Counted from the first letter of the stretch, positions 28,419 to 38,220 are shown. The stretch: DNA of 64,000 nt from Burkholderiaceae bacterium (GCA_024235855.1 JACKLN010000001.1:372001-436000); one strand, 5' to 3'. Program-made: numbers and translations. The notes: generated by a model not told the origin, from the letters alone.

Positions 28419-29210
28419 TTGTTCCGTCTGGTCACCCTCAACCTCAACGGCATCCGCTCGGCGGCCGACAAGGGCTTCGTCGAATGGGCAACGCAAACGG
28501 GCGCCGATTGTATGGGCGTGCAGGAAATCAAGGCCCAGGCAGACGTGGTGGGTGAGCGCTTCAGCAAGCTGGGCGACCTCGACGGCCACTTCCATTACGC
28601 CGAGAAGAAGGGCTACTCCGGCGTCGGGCTGTACACCCGCAAGGCCCCCAGCGACGTGATCGTGGGCTTCGACGGCGGCGAGTTCGACGGCGAGGGCCGC
28701 TACGTGGAGACCCGCTACGACACGGCCCGCCGCAAGCTCAGCGTGATCAGCTGCTACTTCCCCAGCGGCTCCAGCGGCGAGGAACGGCAGGCGGCCAAGT
28801 ACCGCTTCCTGGACCGGATCTACCCGCACCTGCTGGCGCTGAAGGCCGAGCGCGAGTTCATCCTCGTCGGCGACATCAACATCGCGCACCAGGCGCAGGA
28901 CCTGAAGAACTGGCGCAGCAACCAGAAGAACTCCGGCTTCCTGCCGGAGGAGCGGGCCTGGATGACCCGGCTGCTGGACGAGGCGGGGCTGGTGGACGTC
29001 TACCGCCGGCTGCACCCCGACACCACCGAGACCTGCTACACGTGGTGGAGCAACCGCGGCCAGGCCTATGCCAACAACGTGGGCTGGCGGCTGGACTACC
29101 ACCTGGCCACGCCGAAGCTGGCGGCCAAGGCGCACAGCGCCGCGATCTACAAGGACCGCAAGTTCAGCGACCACGCGCCGCTGACCATCGACTACGACTT
29201 CAAGCTCTGA
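28419..29210 (+). CDS. xth: Exodeoxyribonuclease III
   Basis: The 263-residue protein belongs to the AP endonuclease/exonuclease III family. It has LNLNGIRSA at the N-terminus, GVQEIKAQ with the metal-binding Glu, GDINIAHQAQDLKN with catalytic Asp and Asn, and FSDHAPLTIDYDF with the final Asp-His. It repairs abasic sites and 3' blocks. The TTG start is preferred because GGAGG lies six bases before it and it matches the family's N-terminus. An ATG at 28407 would overlap the pyrE start codon itself and has no ribosome site. The promoter must lie inside the pyrE coding sequence. Confidence 0.93.
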   Translation: MFRLVTLNLNGIRSAADKGFVEWATQTGADCMGVQEIKAQADVVGERFSKLGDLDGHFHYAEKKGYSGVGLYTRKAPSDVIVGFDGGEFDGEGRYVETRYDTARRKLSVISCYFPSGSSGEERQAAKYRFLDRIYPHLLALKAEREFILVGDINIAHQAQDLKNWRSNQKNSGFLPEERAWMTRLLDEAGLVDVYRRLHPDTTETCYTWWSNRGQAYANNVGWRLDYHLATPKLAAKAHSAAIYKDRKFSDHAPLTIDYDFKL

Positions 29211-29298
29211 GCAGGCGCCCGGCCGCCGCGGCCATGAGTTCGGCAGGCGGATGGCGATGCCGCTCAGCCTTGCAGGCCGCGCTCGCCCCTTCGCTGGC

Positions 29299-29326
29299 GG
29301 CCGTCCCCACACAGGTGGGGCCGGCC
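29299..29326. terminator. Hairpin between convergent genes
   Basis: CCCCAC-ACAG-GTGGGG, flanked by a further GGCC/GGCC pair, lies between the xth end and the end of the small convergent gene at 29334. There is no T-run. It could act as a bidirectional 3' hairpin. Confidence 0.35.
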
Positions 29327-29333
29327 GTCCCGA

Positions 29334-29573
29334 TCAGGCCACCTGCGCCACCCGCTCGCGGATCAGCGCCCGGCCCTTGCGCAGCGCATAGGACATGGCG
29401 TCGTCCGCGGTGGCCCAGCGGTGCCCGCAGGACAGGCGGTCGTCGCTGAAGATCTCGCGGCCGCCGTGGCGCGGCTGTACCACGAGCGCGGCGGTGTAGC
29501 CGTCGCCGATCGGCGATTCGAGCGCGCCCACGTAGATTCGGTAGGCGCCCTCGGTGAGTTCCTGGAAGTGCAC
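29334..29573 (-). CDS. Small conserved hypothetical protein
   Basis: The 79-residue protein reads VHFQELTEGAYRIYVGALES, then a region with PIGDGYTAALVV, EIFSDDRLSCGHRWATADDA and a basic Arg/Lys-rich C-terminal helix. I recognise no family with certainty. The GTG start is chosen because a strong AAGGAGAA ribosome site lies five bases upstream; an ATG 18 codons earlier is possible but has no such site. It has no signal peptide or membrane segment, so it is a soluble cytosolic protein. It is convergent with xth. Confidence 0.65.
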   Translation of the reverse strand: MHFQELTEGAYRIYVGALESPIGDGYTAALVVQPRHGGREIFSDDRLSCGHRWATADDAMSYALRKGRALIRERVAQVA

Positions 29574-29759
29574 GGGGTTCTCCTTGGGTTCGGGCGAGCG
29601 CCAGGCGCTGAAGCCCGACGCGCACATGGTGCGCGCGCACGCCCGCGATGACCATCCACCGCAAGGTGGCCCCCCGACGGGGGACGCACGGGGCCCATGC
29701 CGGGATGCCCCCGGGCGTAAGCTCGCAGGGTTGCAGTGCCCCGTCGAGAGTCGCCCCAG

Positions 29760-32700
29760 ATGCTGTCCCCGTACTTGCGCATGCCCACGATCGCCGGCGA
29801 TCGGCTGGCCTTTGTTTGCGACGACGACCTGTGGACGGCCAGCGTCGGCGGTGGCGCGGCGCGGCGCGTCAGCAGCGGGCGGGGCGAGCCGGCGTGGCCC
29901 AGCCTGTCGCCCTGCGGGCAGTGGCTGGCCTACACCGGCCGCGACGAACGGCACGCCGAAGTCTTCGTGATGCCCGCCGCCGGCGGGCCGGCACGCCGGC
30001 TGACCTGGTTCGGCGCCGACACCCAGGTGCGCGGCTGGTTGCCCGATGGCCGCATCCTGTGCATCAGCACCGCCGGCCAGGCCTTCGTGCGCAACCACCA
30101 GGCCTGGGCCATCGACGTCGATGGCGGCGGGCCGGTGCCGTTGCAGCTGGGCCAGGTCAACCACCTGGCCCATGGCCCGGCTGGCGCGCGCGTGATCGGC
30201 CGCAACACGGCCGATCCGGCACGCTGGAAGCGCTACCGCGGCGGCACCGCCGGACGGCTGTGGGTCGACGCCACCGGCGATGGCGAGTTCCAGCCGCTGG
30301 CGCTGCCGGGCAACGTGACCTGCCCGATGTGGATCGGCCAGCGACTTTGGTTCCTGGGCGACCACGAAGGTGTGGGCAACCTCTACAGCTGCACGCCGCA
30401 GGGCGAGGACCTGCAGCGCCACACCGACCACGCCGAGCACTACGCCCGCCACGCGGCCACCGACGGCCGTCGCGTCGTCTACCAGTGCGCGGCCGAGTTG
30501 TGGCTGTTCGACCCGGCCACCGGCACCACCCAGGCCCTGCCGCTGGACGTGCCGGCCGCACGCGCGCAGACCGCGCCGCGCGCGATCGACGCCAGGGCCC
30601 ACCTCGGCGCCGCGCACCTGCACCCACAGGGCCATTCGGTGGCGCTCGAGGTGCGTGGCAAGCTCGTCAGCTTCGGCCTCTGGGAGGGGGCGGTGCGACA
30701 GCATGGACCGGCCGACGGCGTGCGCCATCGGCACGGCCAGTGGCTGGCCGACGGCCGCACGCTGGCGGTGGTCACCGACGGCGGCATCGACGGTGAGGAG
30801 TGCGTGACGCTGTACCGGCCCGACGGCCACAGCGTGCTGCCGTGGCCGGCGGCATCGCTGGGGCGTGTGGTGGAGATGGCCGCGGCCCCGCGCGGCGATC
30901 ACGTGGCCCTGGCCAACCACCGCAACCAGCTCTGGGTCGGCGACACCGGCAGCGGCGCGCTGAAGCTGGCCGACCACAGCGACGCCGGCCGCATCGACGA
31001 CCTGGCCTGGTCGCCCTGCGGAGGCTGGCTGGCCTATGCCTGCTGGACCAGCGGCCGCCACCGTGCCATCCGGCTGCTGGAGCTCGCCACCGGCCGGATC
31101 ACGCCCGTCACGTCGCCGGAGTTCCACGATTGGAGCCCCGCCTTCGACCCCGAAGGTCGCTGCCTGTACTTCCTGTCCAACCGCACCTTCGACCCGGTCT
31201 ACGACAGCCTGCAGTTCGAGCTCAGCTTCCCCCGTGGCGCGCGCCCGTTTGCGGTGCTGCTGCGCGCCGACGCCACGTCGCCGTTCGAGCCGGCATTGCG
31301 CGGGCTGGCCAAGGCCGACCCCGACAAGCCTGCGGCCGCATCCAGTGGCCTGACCCGCATCGACCTCGACGGCCTGGCGCAGCGTGTGCTGCCGTTCCCG
31401 GTGCCCGAAGGCCGCTTTGGCCGCATCGCCGGGGCGGGCGGCGGTCGCGTGCTGTGGACGCGGCTGCCGATCGCCGGCGCCCACGGCCGCGGCGGCCACA
31501 AGGAAGGTCCGGGCACGCTCGAGCGCTACGACTTCGCCGCCGGCGAGGCCAAGACGCTGTGCGAGGGAGTCGACGCCTTCGTCGTCGCCGCCGACGCGAC
31601 GACCGTGCTGCTGCGCATGGGCAAGCGCCTGCGCGCATTGGCCGCGGACACCGACCCGAAGGATCGGCCCGACGATGACAAGCCGTCGCGCCGCAGCGGC
31701 TGGCTGGACCTGAACCGGGTGCGCCTGATGCTCGACCCGCCGGCCGAGTGGCGGCAGATGCTGCGCGAGGTCTGGCGGCTTCAGCGCGACCAGTTCTGGG
31801 TCGAGGACATGTCGGGCATCGACTGGGACGCCGTCTGGCAGCGCTACGCACCGCTGCTGCCCAAGGTCGGCACACGGGCCGAACTGTCGGACCTGATCTG
31901 GGAGCTGCAGGGCGAACTGGGCACCTCGCACGCCTACGAGATGGGTGGCGACCACCGCCAGCCGCCGGACCTGGCGCTGGGCCAACTGGCCGCCGACGTC
32001 GCGTGGGACGGGCAGGGCTGGGCGATCACGGCGCTGGCCGAGGGCGATGCCTGGGACCCGGAGGCGACGTCGCCGCTGGCGATGGCCGGCGTGCAGGCGC
32101 GCGTGGGCGAGCGCATCGTCGCCGTCAACGGCCAGCCGCTGGCGGCCGACCGGCCGCCGCAGGCCCTGCTGCGCCGGCAGGCCGGCGCCAAGGTGGCGCT
32201 CACGCTGGCCGGCGAACACGGCACGCGCGAGGTGCTGGTGCAGCCGCTGGCCGACGAAACCCCCGCCCGCTACCGCGCCTGGGTGGAGGCACGGCGCGCC
32301 TGGGTGCACCAGCACAGCGGCGGCCGCGTGGGCTACCTGCACCTGCCGGACATGATGTCGGCCGGCTTCGCCGAGTTCCACCGCTACTTCCGCACCGAGT
32401 GCGACCGCGACGGCCTGATCGTCGACGTGCGCTACAACCGCGGCGGCCACGTCTCGGAGCTGCTGCTTGAGAAGCTGGCACGGCGCCGGCTCGGCTACGT
32501 GATGGCGCGTTGGCAGCGGCCCTCGGCCTACCCCGACGAATCGCGCGCCGGCCCGGTGGTGGCGCTGGCCAACGAACACGCTGGCAGCGACGGCGACATC
32601 TTCAGCCACGGCTTCAAGCTGCTGAAGCTGGGCACCCTGGTGGGCACACGCACCTGGGGCGGCGTCATCGGCATCTGGCCGCGGCACACGCTGGCCGACG

Positions 32701-32957
32701 GCAGCACGACCACGCAGCCGGAGTTCTCGTTCTGGTTCGAGGACGTGGGCTGGGGCGTGGAGAACCACGGCACCGACCCGCAGGTCGAGGTCGACAACGC
32801 GCCGCAGGACGCGGCGGCCGGGCGCGACCGGCAGCTGGAGACGGCCCTGGCCACCGTGCTGGCAGCCATCGAGCGCGACGGCGTCAGCCGGCCGGCCTTC
32901 ACGACGCGGCCGGTGCTGGCGCCGCCGCCGCTGCCGCCGCGAGGCGCCGCGTCGTGA
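29760..32957 (+). CDS. Tricorn-like S41 protease
   Basis: The 1065-residue protein is laid out as in archaeal tricorn. Two N-terminal beta-propellers (about 1-300 and 300-590) carry repeats such as EPAWPSLSPCGQWLAYTG and DLAWSPCGGWLAYACW. A helical C1 region contains ELQGELGTSHAYEMGG with the catalytic His. A PDZ domain (about 760-845) has VQARVGERIVAVNGQPL. The C2 region has the nucleophile Ser in NEHAGSDGDIFSHGF and the Glu in GWGVENHGTDP. It degrades peptides released by larger proteases into di- to tetrapeptides in the cytosol. No signal peptide is visible. The ATG at 29760 is chosen over a GTG eight codons upstream; neither has a strong ribosome site. Confidence 0.9.
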   Translation: MLSPYLRMPTIAGDRLAFVCDDDLWTASVGGGAARRVSSGRGEPAWPSLSPCGQWLAYTGRDERHAEVFVMPAAGGPARRLTWFGADTQVRGWLPDGRILCISTAGQAFVRNHQAWAIDVDGGGPVPLQLGQVNHLAHGPAGARVIGRNTADPARWKRYRGGTAGRLWVDATGDGEFQPLALPGNVTCPMWIGQRLWFLGDHEGVGNLYSCTPQGEDLQRHTDHAEHYARHAATDGRRVVYQCAAELWLFDPATGTTQALPLDVPAARAQTAPRAIDARAHLGAAHLHPQGHSVALEVRGKLVSFGLWEGAVRQHGPADGVRHRHGQWLADGRTLAVVTDGGIDGEECVTLYRPDGHSVLPWPAASLGRVVEMAAAPRGDHVALANHRNQLWVGDTGSGALKLADHSDAGRIDDLAWSPCGGWLAYACWTSGRHRAIRLLELATGRITPVTSPEFHDWSPAFDPEGRCLYFLSNRTFDPVYDSLQFELSFPRGARPFAVLLRADATSPFEPALRGLAKADPDKPAAASSGLTRIDLDGLAQRVLPFPVPEGRFGRIAGAGGGRVLWTRLPIAGAHGRGGHKEGPGTLERYDFAAGEAKTLCEGVDAFVVAADATTVLLRMGKRLRALAADTDPKDRPDDDKPSRRSGWLDLNRVRLMLDPPAEWRQMLREVWRLQRDQFWVEDMSGIDWDAVWQRYAPLLPKVGTRAELSDLIWELQGELGTSHAYEMGGDHRQPPDLALGQLAADVAWDGQGWAITALAEGDAWDPEATSPLAMAGVQARVGERIVAVNGQPLAADRPPQALLRRQAGAKVALTLAGEHGTREVLVQPLADETPARYRAWVEARRAWVHQHSGGRVGYLHLPDMMSAGFAEFHRYFRTECDRDGLIVDVRYNRGGHVSELLLEKLARRRLGYVMARWQRPSAYPDESRAGPVVALANEHAGSDGDIFSHGFKLLKLGTLVGTRTWGGVIGIWPRHTLADGSTTTQPEFSFWFEDVGWGVENHGTDPQVEVDNAPQDAAAGRDRQLETALATVLAAIERDGVSRPAFTTRPVLAPPPLPPRGAAS

Positions 32958-32987
32958 CGCCTGGCGCCCTGGCGGCGCGTGGAAGGC

Positions 32988-33302
32988 TCAGCGCCCCGGC
33001 GGGGCGCTGAACAGCTTGGCGGCCCGGCCCTTGAGCTCCAGCAGTTCGCTGGGCGTCACCGAATAGCGGCCGGTGACCGCGTTGACCTCGACTCGGAATT
33101 CCACTTCCTTGCTGCCGTTGGACAGGATGCCGCAGCTGAACTCGTAGTCCTCGCGTTCGGCGGGAAAGCCCTCGGTGGCCACGTCGTAGTCCTGGTGCTT
33201 GACGTCGTAGATGTCGCCACTGGCGAGGTCGAGCACGCCGGTGGCCCGCACTTCGTCGTCGCTGAACTCGTCGACGATGGTGATGGGCAGTTTCAGGTCC
33301 AT
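32988..33302 (-). CDS. Small conserved hypothetical protein
   Basis: The 104-residue acidic protein is soluble and mostly beta-strand in character: MDLKLPITIVDEFSDDEV, then GVLDLASGDIYDVKHQDYDV, ending in a helix SELLELKGRAAKLF. I do not recognise the family. It may be one of the small conserved cytosolic proteins of Burkholderiales. It lies on the opposite strand to the tricorn gene and diverges from the lipoprotein gene at 33430. Confidence 0.7.
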   Translation of the reverse strand: MDLKLPITIVDEFSDDEVRATGVLDLASGDIYDVKHQDYDVATEGFPAEREDYEFSCGILSNGSKEVEFRVEVNAVTGRYSVTPSELLELKGRAAKLFSAPPGR

Positions 33303-33429
33303 GGCGGGCTCGTTGGAACGGGCTTCACATTGTAGGCACCCCCGATTCGGGGGTCGGGGAATTGCCGGGGGCTTCCTGCTTCACCGGACGTGGGCCGTCG
33401 ATGCCCGCGTCAACCAAGGAGCAGCAACG

Positions 33430-35390
33430 ATGACCCGATTCAGCAAGAGCACCCTGGCCGCGGCGGCGGCCATGGCCCTGGCCGCCTGCGGTGGCGGCGG
33501 CGGCGGTGATGGCGGCGGCGGTGGCACCAGCAACACGCCGCCGGTGGCCAACGCCGGTGCCGACATACTGGCATCGCGCACCACGTCCGTCACCCTGGAC
33601 GGCCGCGCCAGCAGCGACGCCGACGGCAACACCCTGACCTACCGCTGGCGCCAGACCGCCGGCGTGGACGTCACCGGCGGCTCCGGCGTGCTGGAAGGCG
33701 CCACGCCCAGCTTTACCGCGCCCACCGACGTGCAGACGCTGGAGTTCGAGCTGGTGGTCAACGACGGCACGGCCAGCAGCCCTGGCGACCGCCTGACGGT
33801 GCACGTGCTCGAGGATGCGGCCAATGCCCTCTTCGTCGACGCGACGGCCGGCAGCGACAGCAGCGGCACCGGCGCGATGGACGCGCCCTACGCGACGATC
33901 CGCCATGCGCTGGCCCAGGTGGGCAGCAGTCAGGGCGACCTCTACCTGCGCAGCGGCAGCGGTCAGTCCTACGACGAATCGGGCAGCACGCTGGCCATGC
34001 CGTCGGGCACCAGCCTGTACGGCGGCTACGGTAGCGGCTGGGTGCGCGACGCCGAAGCGCGGAAGGCCGAAGTCCGGACCAACTCCGCCGGTGTGCAGTA
34101 CACGGCGCTGTCGGCCGACACCGAGGTCTCCGGCCTGGACATCCGGGCCGCCGGCTCGTCAGCGGCCGACGAGCCGGTGCATGCCGTCTCCGTGGCTGGT
34201 AACGGCAGCGTGCGGTTCACCCTGCGCGACAGCGTGGTCACGGCCGGCAGCGTCGGCCCAGGCGCCACCGGGGCGCCGGCGTCGAGCTACGGCGTGGCGC
34301 TGCGCGGGCTGGACTCGGCGGTGCTCAGCGACAACACCGTGACCGCCGGCGCTGGCGGCGCCGGGGCGTCGGGCAACACCGGCAGCCGCGGGGCGAACGG
34401 CAGCAGCGGCGCCAATGGCAACCGCGACGGCGGGCGACGCGCCGGCGGTGGCAGCAGGGGGCCCAGGCGCCAACGGCGGCAGTGGCGGCGAGCGCGGCGG
34501 CGGCATCAACGGCCGCGGCGGCGACGGCGCGGGCGGCGGATCCGCCGACGCGCCGCTGGGCGGCACCGTCGCCGGCGGCAGCGGTGGCGCCAACGGCAAC
34601 GGTGGGCGCAACGGCCTCTTGGGCAACACCGGCGGGCGCGGCGTGCCGGGCGCCGCGCCGGCCAGGGTGCGGGCCGCATCTCCGGCAACCTGTTTGCGGC
34701 CAGCAGCGGCAGCAGCGGCGGCACCGGCGGCGCGGGCACCGGCGGTGGCGGCGGGGGCGGCGGCAGGCCAACGACGTGGGCGTCGTCGGCGGCGGTGGCG
34801 GGGGCGGCGGTGAAGGCGGCGGGGGCGGCACCGGCGGCGGCACCGCCGGCGGCGGCGGCGGCGCGTCGGTGGGCCTGTGGCTGGTCGCCGTCGACAGTGT
34901 CACCCTGACCGACAACACCGTCACTGCCGGCACCGGCGGCGCAGGGGCCTCCGGCGGCAGCGGCGGATCCGGCGGCAGCGGCGGATCTGGTGGCAATGGT
35001 GCGGCCGGCGACTCCAACATCTTCGGCAATGGCGCCGGCGGCGGCAACGGCGGCAGTGGTGGCAGTGGCGGCACCGGCGGCCGCGGCGGCGCTGGCGCCG
35101 GCGGGCCGTCGTTCGCCGTGGCCATCGGCCCCTTCGTGGCTGCCACGCTCAGCGGCAACCGCCTGACCAGCGGTGACGGCGGCGCCGGCGGCGCAGGCAA
35201 CACCAACGGCAATGGCGGCGAAGGCGGCTACAGCTACACGGTGTTCGACTTCGACCCGTTCGACGGCGTGCTGCCGACGCTGGGCGACGGCAACATGTTC
35301 ACGGTCGGCAACGGCGGTGGCGGCGGCAGCACGGTGGGCACCGATGGCACGGCCGGCGGCCCTGGGCGCAGCGGGCAGCGCAACTGGTGA
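33430..35390 (+). pseudogene. Glycine-rich beta-helix lipoprotein with disrupted frame
   Basis: The start has a good AAGGAG site. The N-terminus MTRFSKSTLAAAAAMALAAC is a lipoprotein signal with lipobox LAAC. It is followed by a Gly/Asp linker, a PKD-like domain (PPVANAGADI, LDGRASSDADGNTLTYRW), a DUF1565-type start of a right-handed beta-helix (NALFVDATAGSDSSGTGAMD, APYATIRHAL), and repeats of the form GVALRGLDSAVLSDNTVTAG spaced by long Gly/Ala/Asn runs. The frame breaks about three times, near 34430-34460, 34650-34670 and 34755-34770. After these the beta-helix coding resumes (SVGLWLVAVDSVTLTDNTVTAG) and ends cleanly at GRSGQRNW. The indels may be genuine, may be phase variation in G-rich runs, or may be sequencing errors. 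Intact, it would be an exported surface lipoprotein of about 650 residues. Confidence 0.75.
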
Positions 35391-35427
35391 CGCCCCAGGC
35401 CTGGCGTGGCGCCAGGCAGCAGAGGTC

Positions 35428-35457
35428 AAGGGCGGTCGGTTTCGACCGCCCTTTTTT
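35428..35457 (+). terminator. Intrinsic terminator after the beta-helix lipoprotein
   Basis: A perfect stem AGGGCGGTCG/CGACCGCCCT with a GTTT loop is followed by six T residues. It lies 38 bp after the lipoprotein stop, and is one of the clearest terminators in the window. It also lies just downstream of the minus-strand kinase gene, where the reverse complement would offer an A-preceded hairpin for that strand. Confidence 0.9.
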
Positions 35458-35502
35458 CGCGCCGTTCATGTCGCACCGAGGCGACGTCGGGCGCCACCGG
35501 GC

Positions 35503-38220
35503 TCAGCGCCCGCCTGCCGCCTTGATCGCCGCGGCCAGCTCGGCGACCGGTAGCGCATCGGGGCCCAATCGGCTGCGCAGCGCGGCCTGAACGACACGCG
35601 CCTGGTCCAGCGCTTCGGCGGTAGGCCGGGCCGTGAACGGCGGCAGGTCGTGCAGTACCGCCATGGCCTGGCGGTGCCAGTGCGACGATGGCAGGCGCTG
35701 CAATGCAGTGGCAGCCAGCGCACGGGCTTCGTCGCGCCGTCCCTGCAGCGCAATCGCCAGCGCCAGGTGCCATTCCAGGTCCACCTGTGCGCGCTGCGTC
35801 GGCACGCGCCGGTCGCGCCAGGGCTGCAGGCGCGCCTCGGCTTCCGCGGGCCGACCGCGCGCCAGCGCCAGTCGTGCATGTGCGGCGGCTGTCGTGGCGT
35901 GGTCCGGCGAGTCGGCAGTCACGGCCGTACGGCGCACTGCCTCGGCCTCGCGGATGGCCGCCTCGGCCTCGTCGAGCCTGCCCTGGCCCATCAGCGCGCT
36001 GGCGCGCTGCAGCCACTGGGACGCCTCGTAGCGGTGGCGCGGACCGAGGTTGCGCACCGCGATCTCGCGGGCCAGGTCGGCCTGCTGCAGGGCTTCCTCG
36101 AATTGACCACGGCTGAGGGCGATCGCGGCCAGCCGGTTGTGCAGGCCCACCGCGCTGCCGCCACCGTCGCCGCCATAGAGCTCGACCACCAGCGGCAGCA
36201 GTCCGCGCGAGAGCTGCTCGGCCTCCTCGATATGGCCCAGGTCGTCGAGCAGGGCCGCCATCGTCTCCTGCAGGTCCACCACCTGGGGCAGCCGGGTGCC
36301 CAGGCGGCGGTACATCGCCAGGGCCTCCTGGTAGCCGGCGAGTGCCGCCTCCAGGTCGCCGGCCCGGTAGCGGTTGTAGGCGCGGTACTGCAGGTAGTAG
36401 GCCAGTTCGAAGTGGTCACCGGGCACGGCGGCGCGCAGTTCGCGCACCGCCCGCTCCAGCAGTTCGCGCGCCTCCTCCAGCCGGCGCAGCGAATTCAGCG
36501 CCGCGCCGACATCGCCGATGGCGACGGCGCGCTGCACCGGCGTGCCCACCACGCGCCATTCGGCCTCGGCGCGGCGGGCCCAGTCCAGCGACTCGTCGAG
36601 CCGGCCCAGGCCGTGGGTGACGTTGCCCAGCGAGGTGTAGACCCGGGCCACGTCGACGTTGGGCTCCGGGTGCAGCTGGCGCAGCGTGGCCAGCGCCGCC
36701 TGCTGCTGCGCCAGCGCCGCCTCGTAGTCGTACCAGCTGTAGTAGGCGCGGCCGAGCACGTGGCGCAGGCGCGCGGCGACCTCCGGTTCGTCCGCCAGTT
36801 CGCTCTCGATGCGGCGGCGTGAGCGCTCGAGCATGTCGCGCACCGAGACCTCGGCCGAGCCGCCCTGCTCGGCCGTGGTGCTCTCCAGCAGCGACGCCAC
36901 CACCTCCGCAGTGCGGCGCGTGCTGGTCTCGGCGGCGACGGCCCGGTCACGTTCGCGCGCCAGCTGCCAGGTGAAGGCGCCGGCGCCGCCCAGGGCCATC
37001 GCCGCCGCCAGCGCGCTGACCGGCACGGCCAACGGATGCCGGCGCAGGAACTTGGCGCCGCGGTACCCCAGCGTGTCGGGCCGGGCGCGCACCGGCAGGT
37101 GGGCCAGGCTGCGCTCGATGTCGTCGGCCAGGTCGGCCACGGTGGCGTAGCGCCGCTCGGGCTCCTTGCGCAGCGCCATCAGCACGATGTTGTCGAGGTC
37201 GCCGCTGAGTTCCTGCGCCAGCCGCTGCGGCGTCAGGCGCTCGCCGCGGGCGCGCGCGGCCGACAGCCGCCGGCTGCTGTGGCCCTCGGTCACTGCCGCA
37301 CTGGGTCTCGGCGGCAGCGTCTCGACGATCTGCCGCGCCAGCGCCGCCGGTGGTGTGCCCGGGCCACCGTACGGTGCCCGGCCGGTCAGCAGGTCGTACA
37401 GCAGCACGCCCAGCGCATAGACGTCGGTGGCGGTGGTGACCGCACCGCCGGTGATCTGCTCCGGGCTGGCATGGCTGGGCGTGAGCACGCGCTCTCCGGT
37501 GCGCGTGACGCCAGGAGCGCCATCCACCAGCTTGGCGATGCCGAAGTCCAGCAGACGCGGCCGGCCCTCGGTGTCGACCAGGATGTTGGCCGGCTTCAGG
37601 TCGCGGTGCACCACCAGGTTGCGGTGCGCGTGGTCCACCGCGCGGCAGACCTGCACGAACAGCCGCAGCCGTGCGGCCGTGCCCAGGCTGCGGTGCTCGC
37701 ACCAGGCGTCGATGGGTTCGCCGTCGACGTACTCCATCACAAGGTAAGGCACACCGTCGTCGGTCCGCCCGCCGTCGAGCAGGCGGGCGATGGCCGGATG
37801 CTCCAGCCGCGCGAGGATGCGGCGCTCGACCTCCAGCCGCGCCTTCGCGTCGTCGGACGCGAAGGCAGGATTCAGCAGCTTGATGGCGACCTGCTGCGCG
37901 TACTGCCCGTCGTCGCGCTCGCCGCGGTAGACGGCACCCATGCCGCCGTCGGCCAGGTGGGCGACCACACGCCACGGGCCCAGCCGCTGGCCGATGCGCG
38001 ACGCCTGCCGCGTGCCCACCAGCCGCGCCGCGGCCTGGCCGATGGCGTTGCGCACGGTGGCGTCGTCGGCCGCGTCCTGGGCCAGCAGGCGACGCAGTGC
38101 GTCGGCCAGTTCAGCGTCGTCGGCCGCGACCTCGGCCAAGAACGCGTCCCGCGCCGGCGCGGGGCGGGACAGCGCCTCGCGGAACAGCTGCTGCAGTCGC
38201 GCCCACCGTGGGCCATCCAT
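35503..38220 (-). CDS. Ser/Thr protein kinase with C-terminal TPR domain
   Basis: The 905-residue protein has an N-terminal helical segment (1-75) followed by a kinase domain (about 80-365). The kinase domain has GGMGAVYRGERDDGQ, VAIKLLN, VVHRDLKPANILVD, LLDFGIAKLVDG and LTPSHASPEQITGG. A single membrane segment lies at about 405-425 (LAVPVSALAAAMALGGAGAFTW), then about 450 residues of tetratricopeptide-like helices that would be periplasmic. The ATG has a good AGGAGA site. It is divergent, with 79 bp between starts, from an ECF sigma factor gene. Kinases of this layout next to ECF sigma factors are known to activate the sigma factor by phosphorylation in Xanthomonas (ECF43). The signal is unknown. 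Confidence 0.92.
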   Translation of the reverse strand: MDGPRWARLQQLFREALSRPAPARDAFLAEVAADDAELADALRRLLAQDAADDATVRNAIGQAAARLVGTRQASRIGQRLGPWRVVAHLADGGMGAVYRGERDDGQYAQQVAIKLLNPAFASDDAKARLEVERRILARLEHPAIARLLDGGRTDDGVPYLVMEYVDGEPIDAWCEHRSLGTAARLRLFVQVCRAVDHAHRNLVVHRDLKPANILVDTEGRPRLLDFGIAKLVDGAPGVTRTGERVLTPSHASPEQITGGAVTTATDVYALGVLLYDLLTGRAPYGGPGTPPAALARQIVETLPPRPSAAVTEGHSSRRLSAARARGERLTPQRLAQELSGDLDNIVLMALRKEPERRYATVADLADDIERSLAHLPVRARPDTLGYRGAKFLRRHPLAVPVSALAAAMALGGAGAFTWQLARERDRAVAAETSTRRTAEVVASLLESTTAEQGGSAEVSVRDMLERSRRRIESELADEPEVAARLRHVLGRAYYSWYDYEAALAQQQAALATLRQLHPEPNVDVARVYTSLGNVTHGLGRLDESLDWARRAEAEWRVVGTPVQRAVAIGDVGAALNSLRRLEEARELLERAVRELRAAVPGDHFELAYYLQYRAYNRYRAGDLEAALAGYQEALAMYRRLGTRLPQVVDLQETMAALLDDLGHIEEAEQLSRGLLPLVVELYGGDGGGSAVGLHNRLAAIALSRGQFEEALQQADLAREIAVRNLGPRHRYEASQWLQRASALMGQGRLDEAEAAIREAEAVRRTAVTADSPDHATTAAAHARLALARGRPAEAEARLQPWRDRRVPTQRAQVDLEWHLALAIALQGRRDEARALAATALQRLPSSHWHRQAMAVLHDLPPFTARPTAEALDQARVVQAALRSRLGPDALPVAELAAAIKAAGGR

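Noticed and set aside
29334..32768. A 1144-codon open frame antisense to the tricorn-like gene
   Set aside because: GC-rich DNA leaves long frames open on the other strand. Its composition is Arg/Ala/His/Gly-rich without motifs, while the plus-strand frame has clear domains. Only its last 79 codons are kept as a gene.
34400..35380. Direct repeats of GGC-rich units as a CRISPR array or tandem repeat element
   Set aside because: The units have irregular length and are explained as Gly-rich protein repeats of the beta-helix gene; no spacers.
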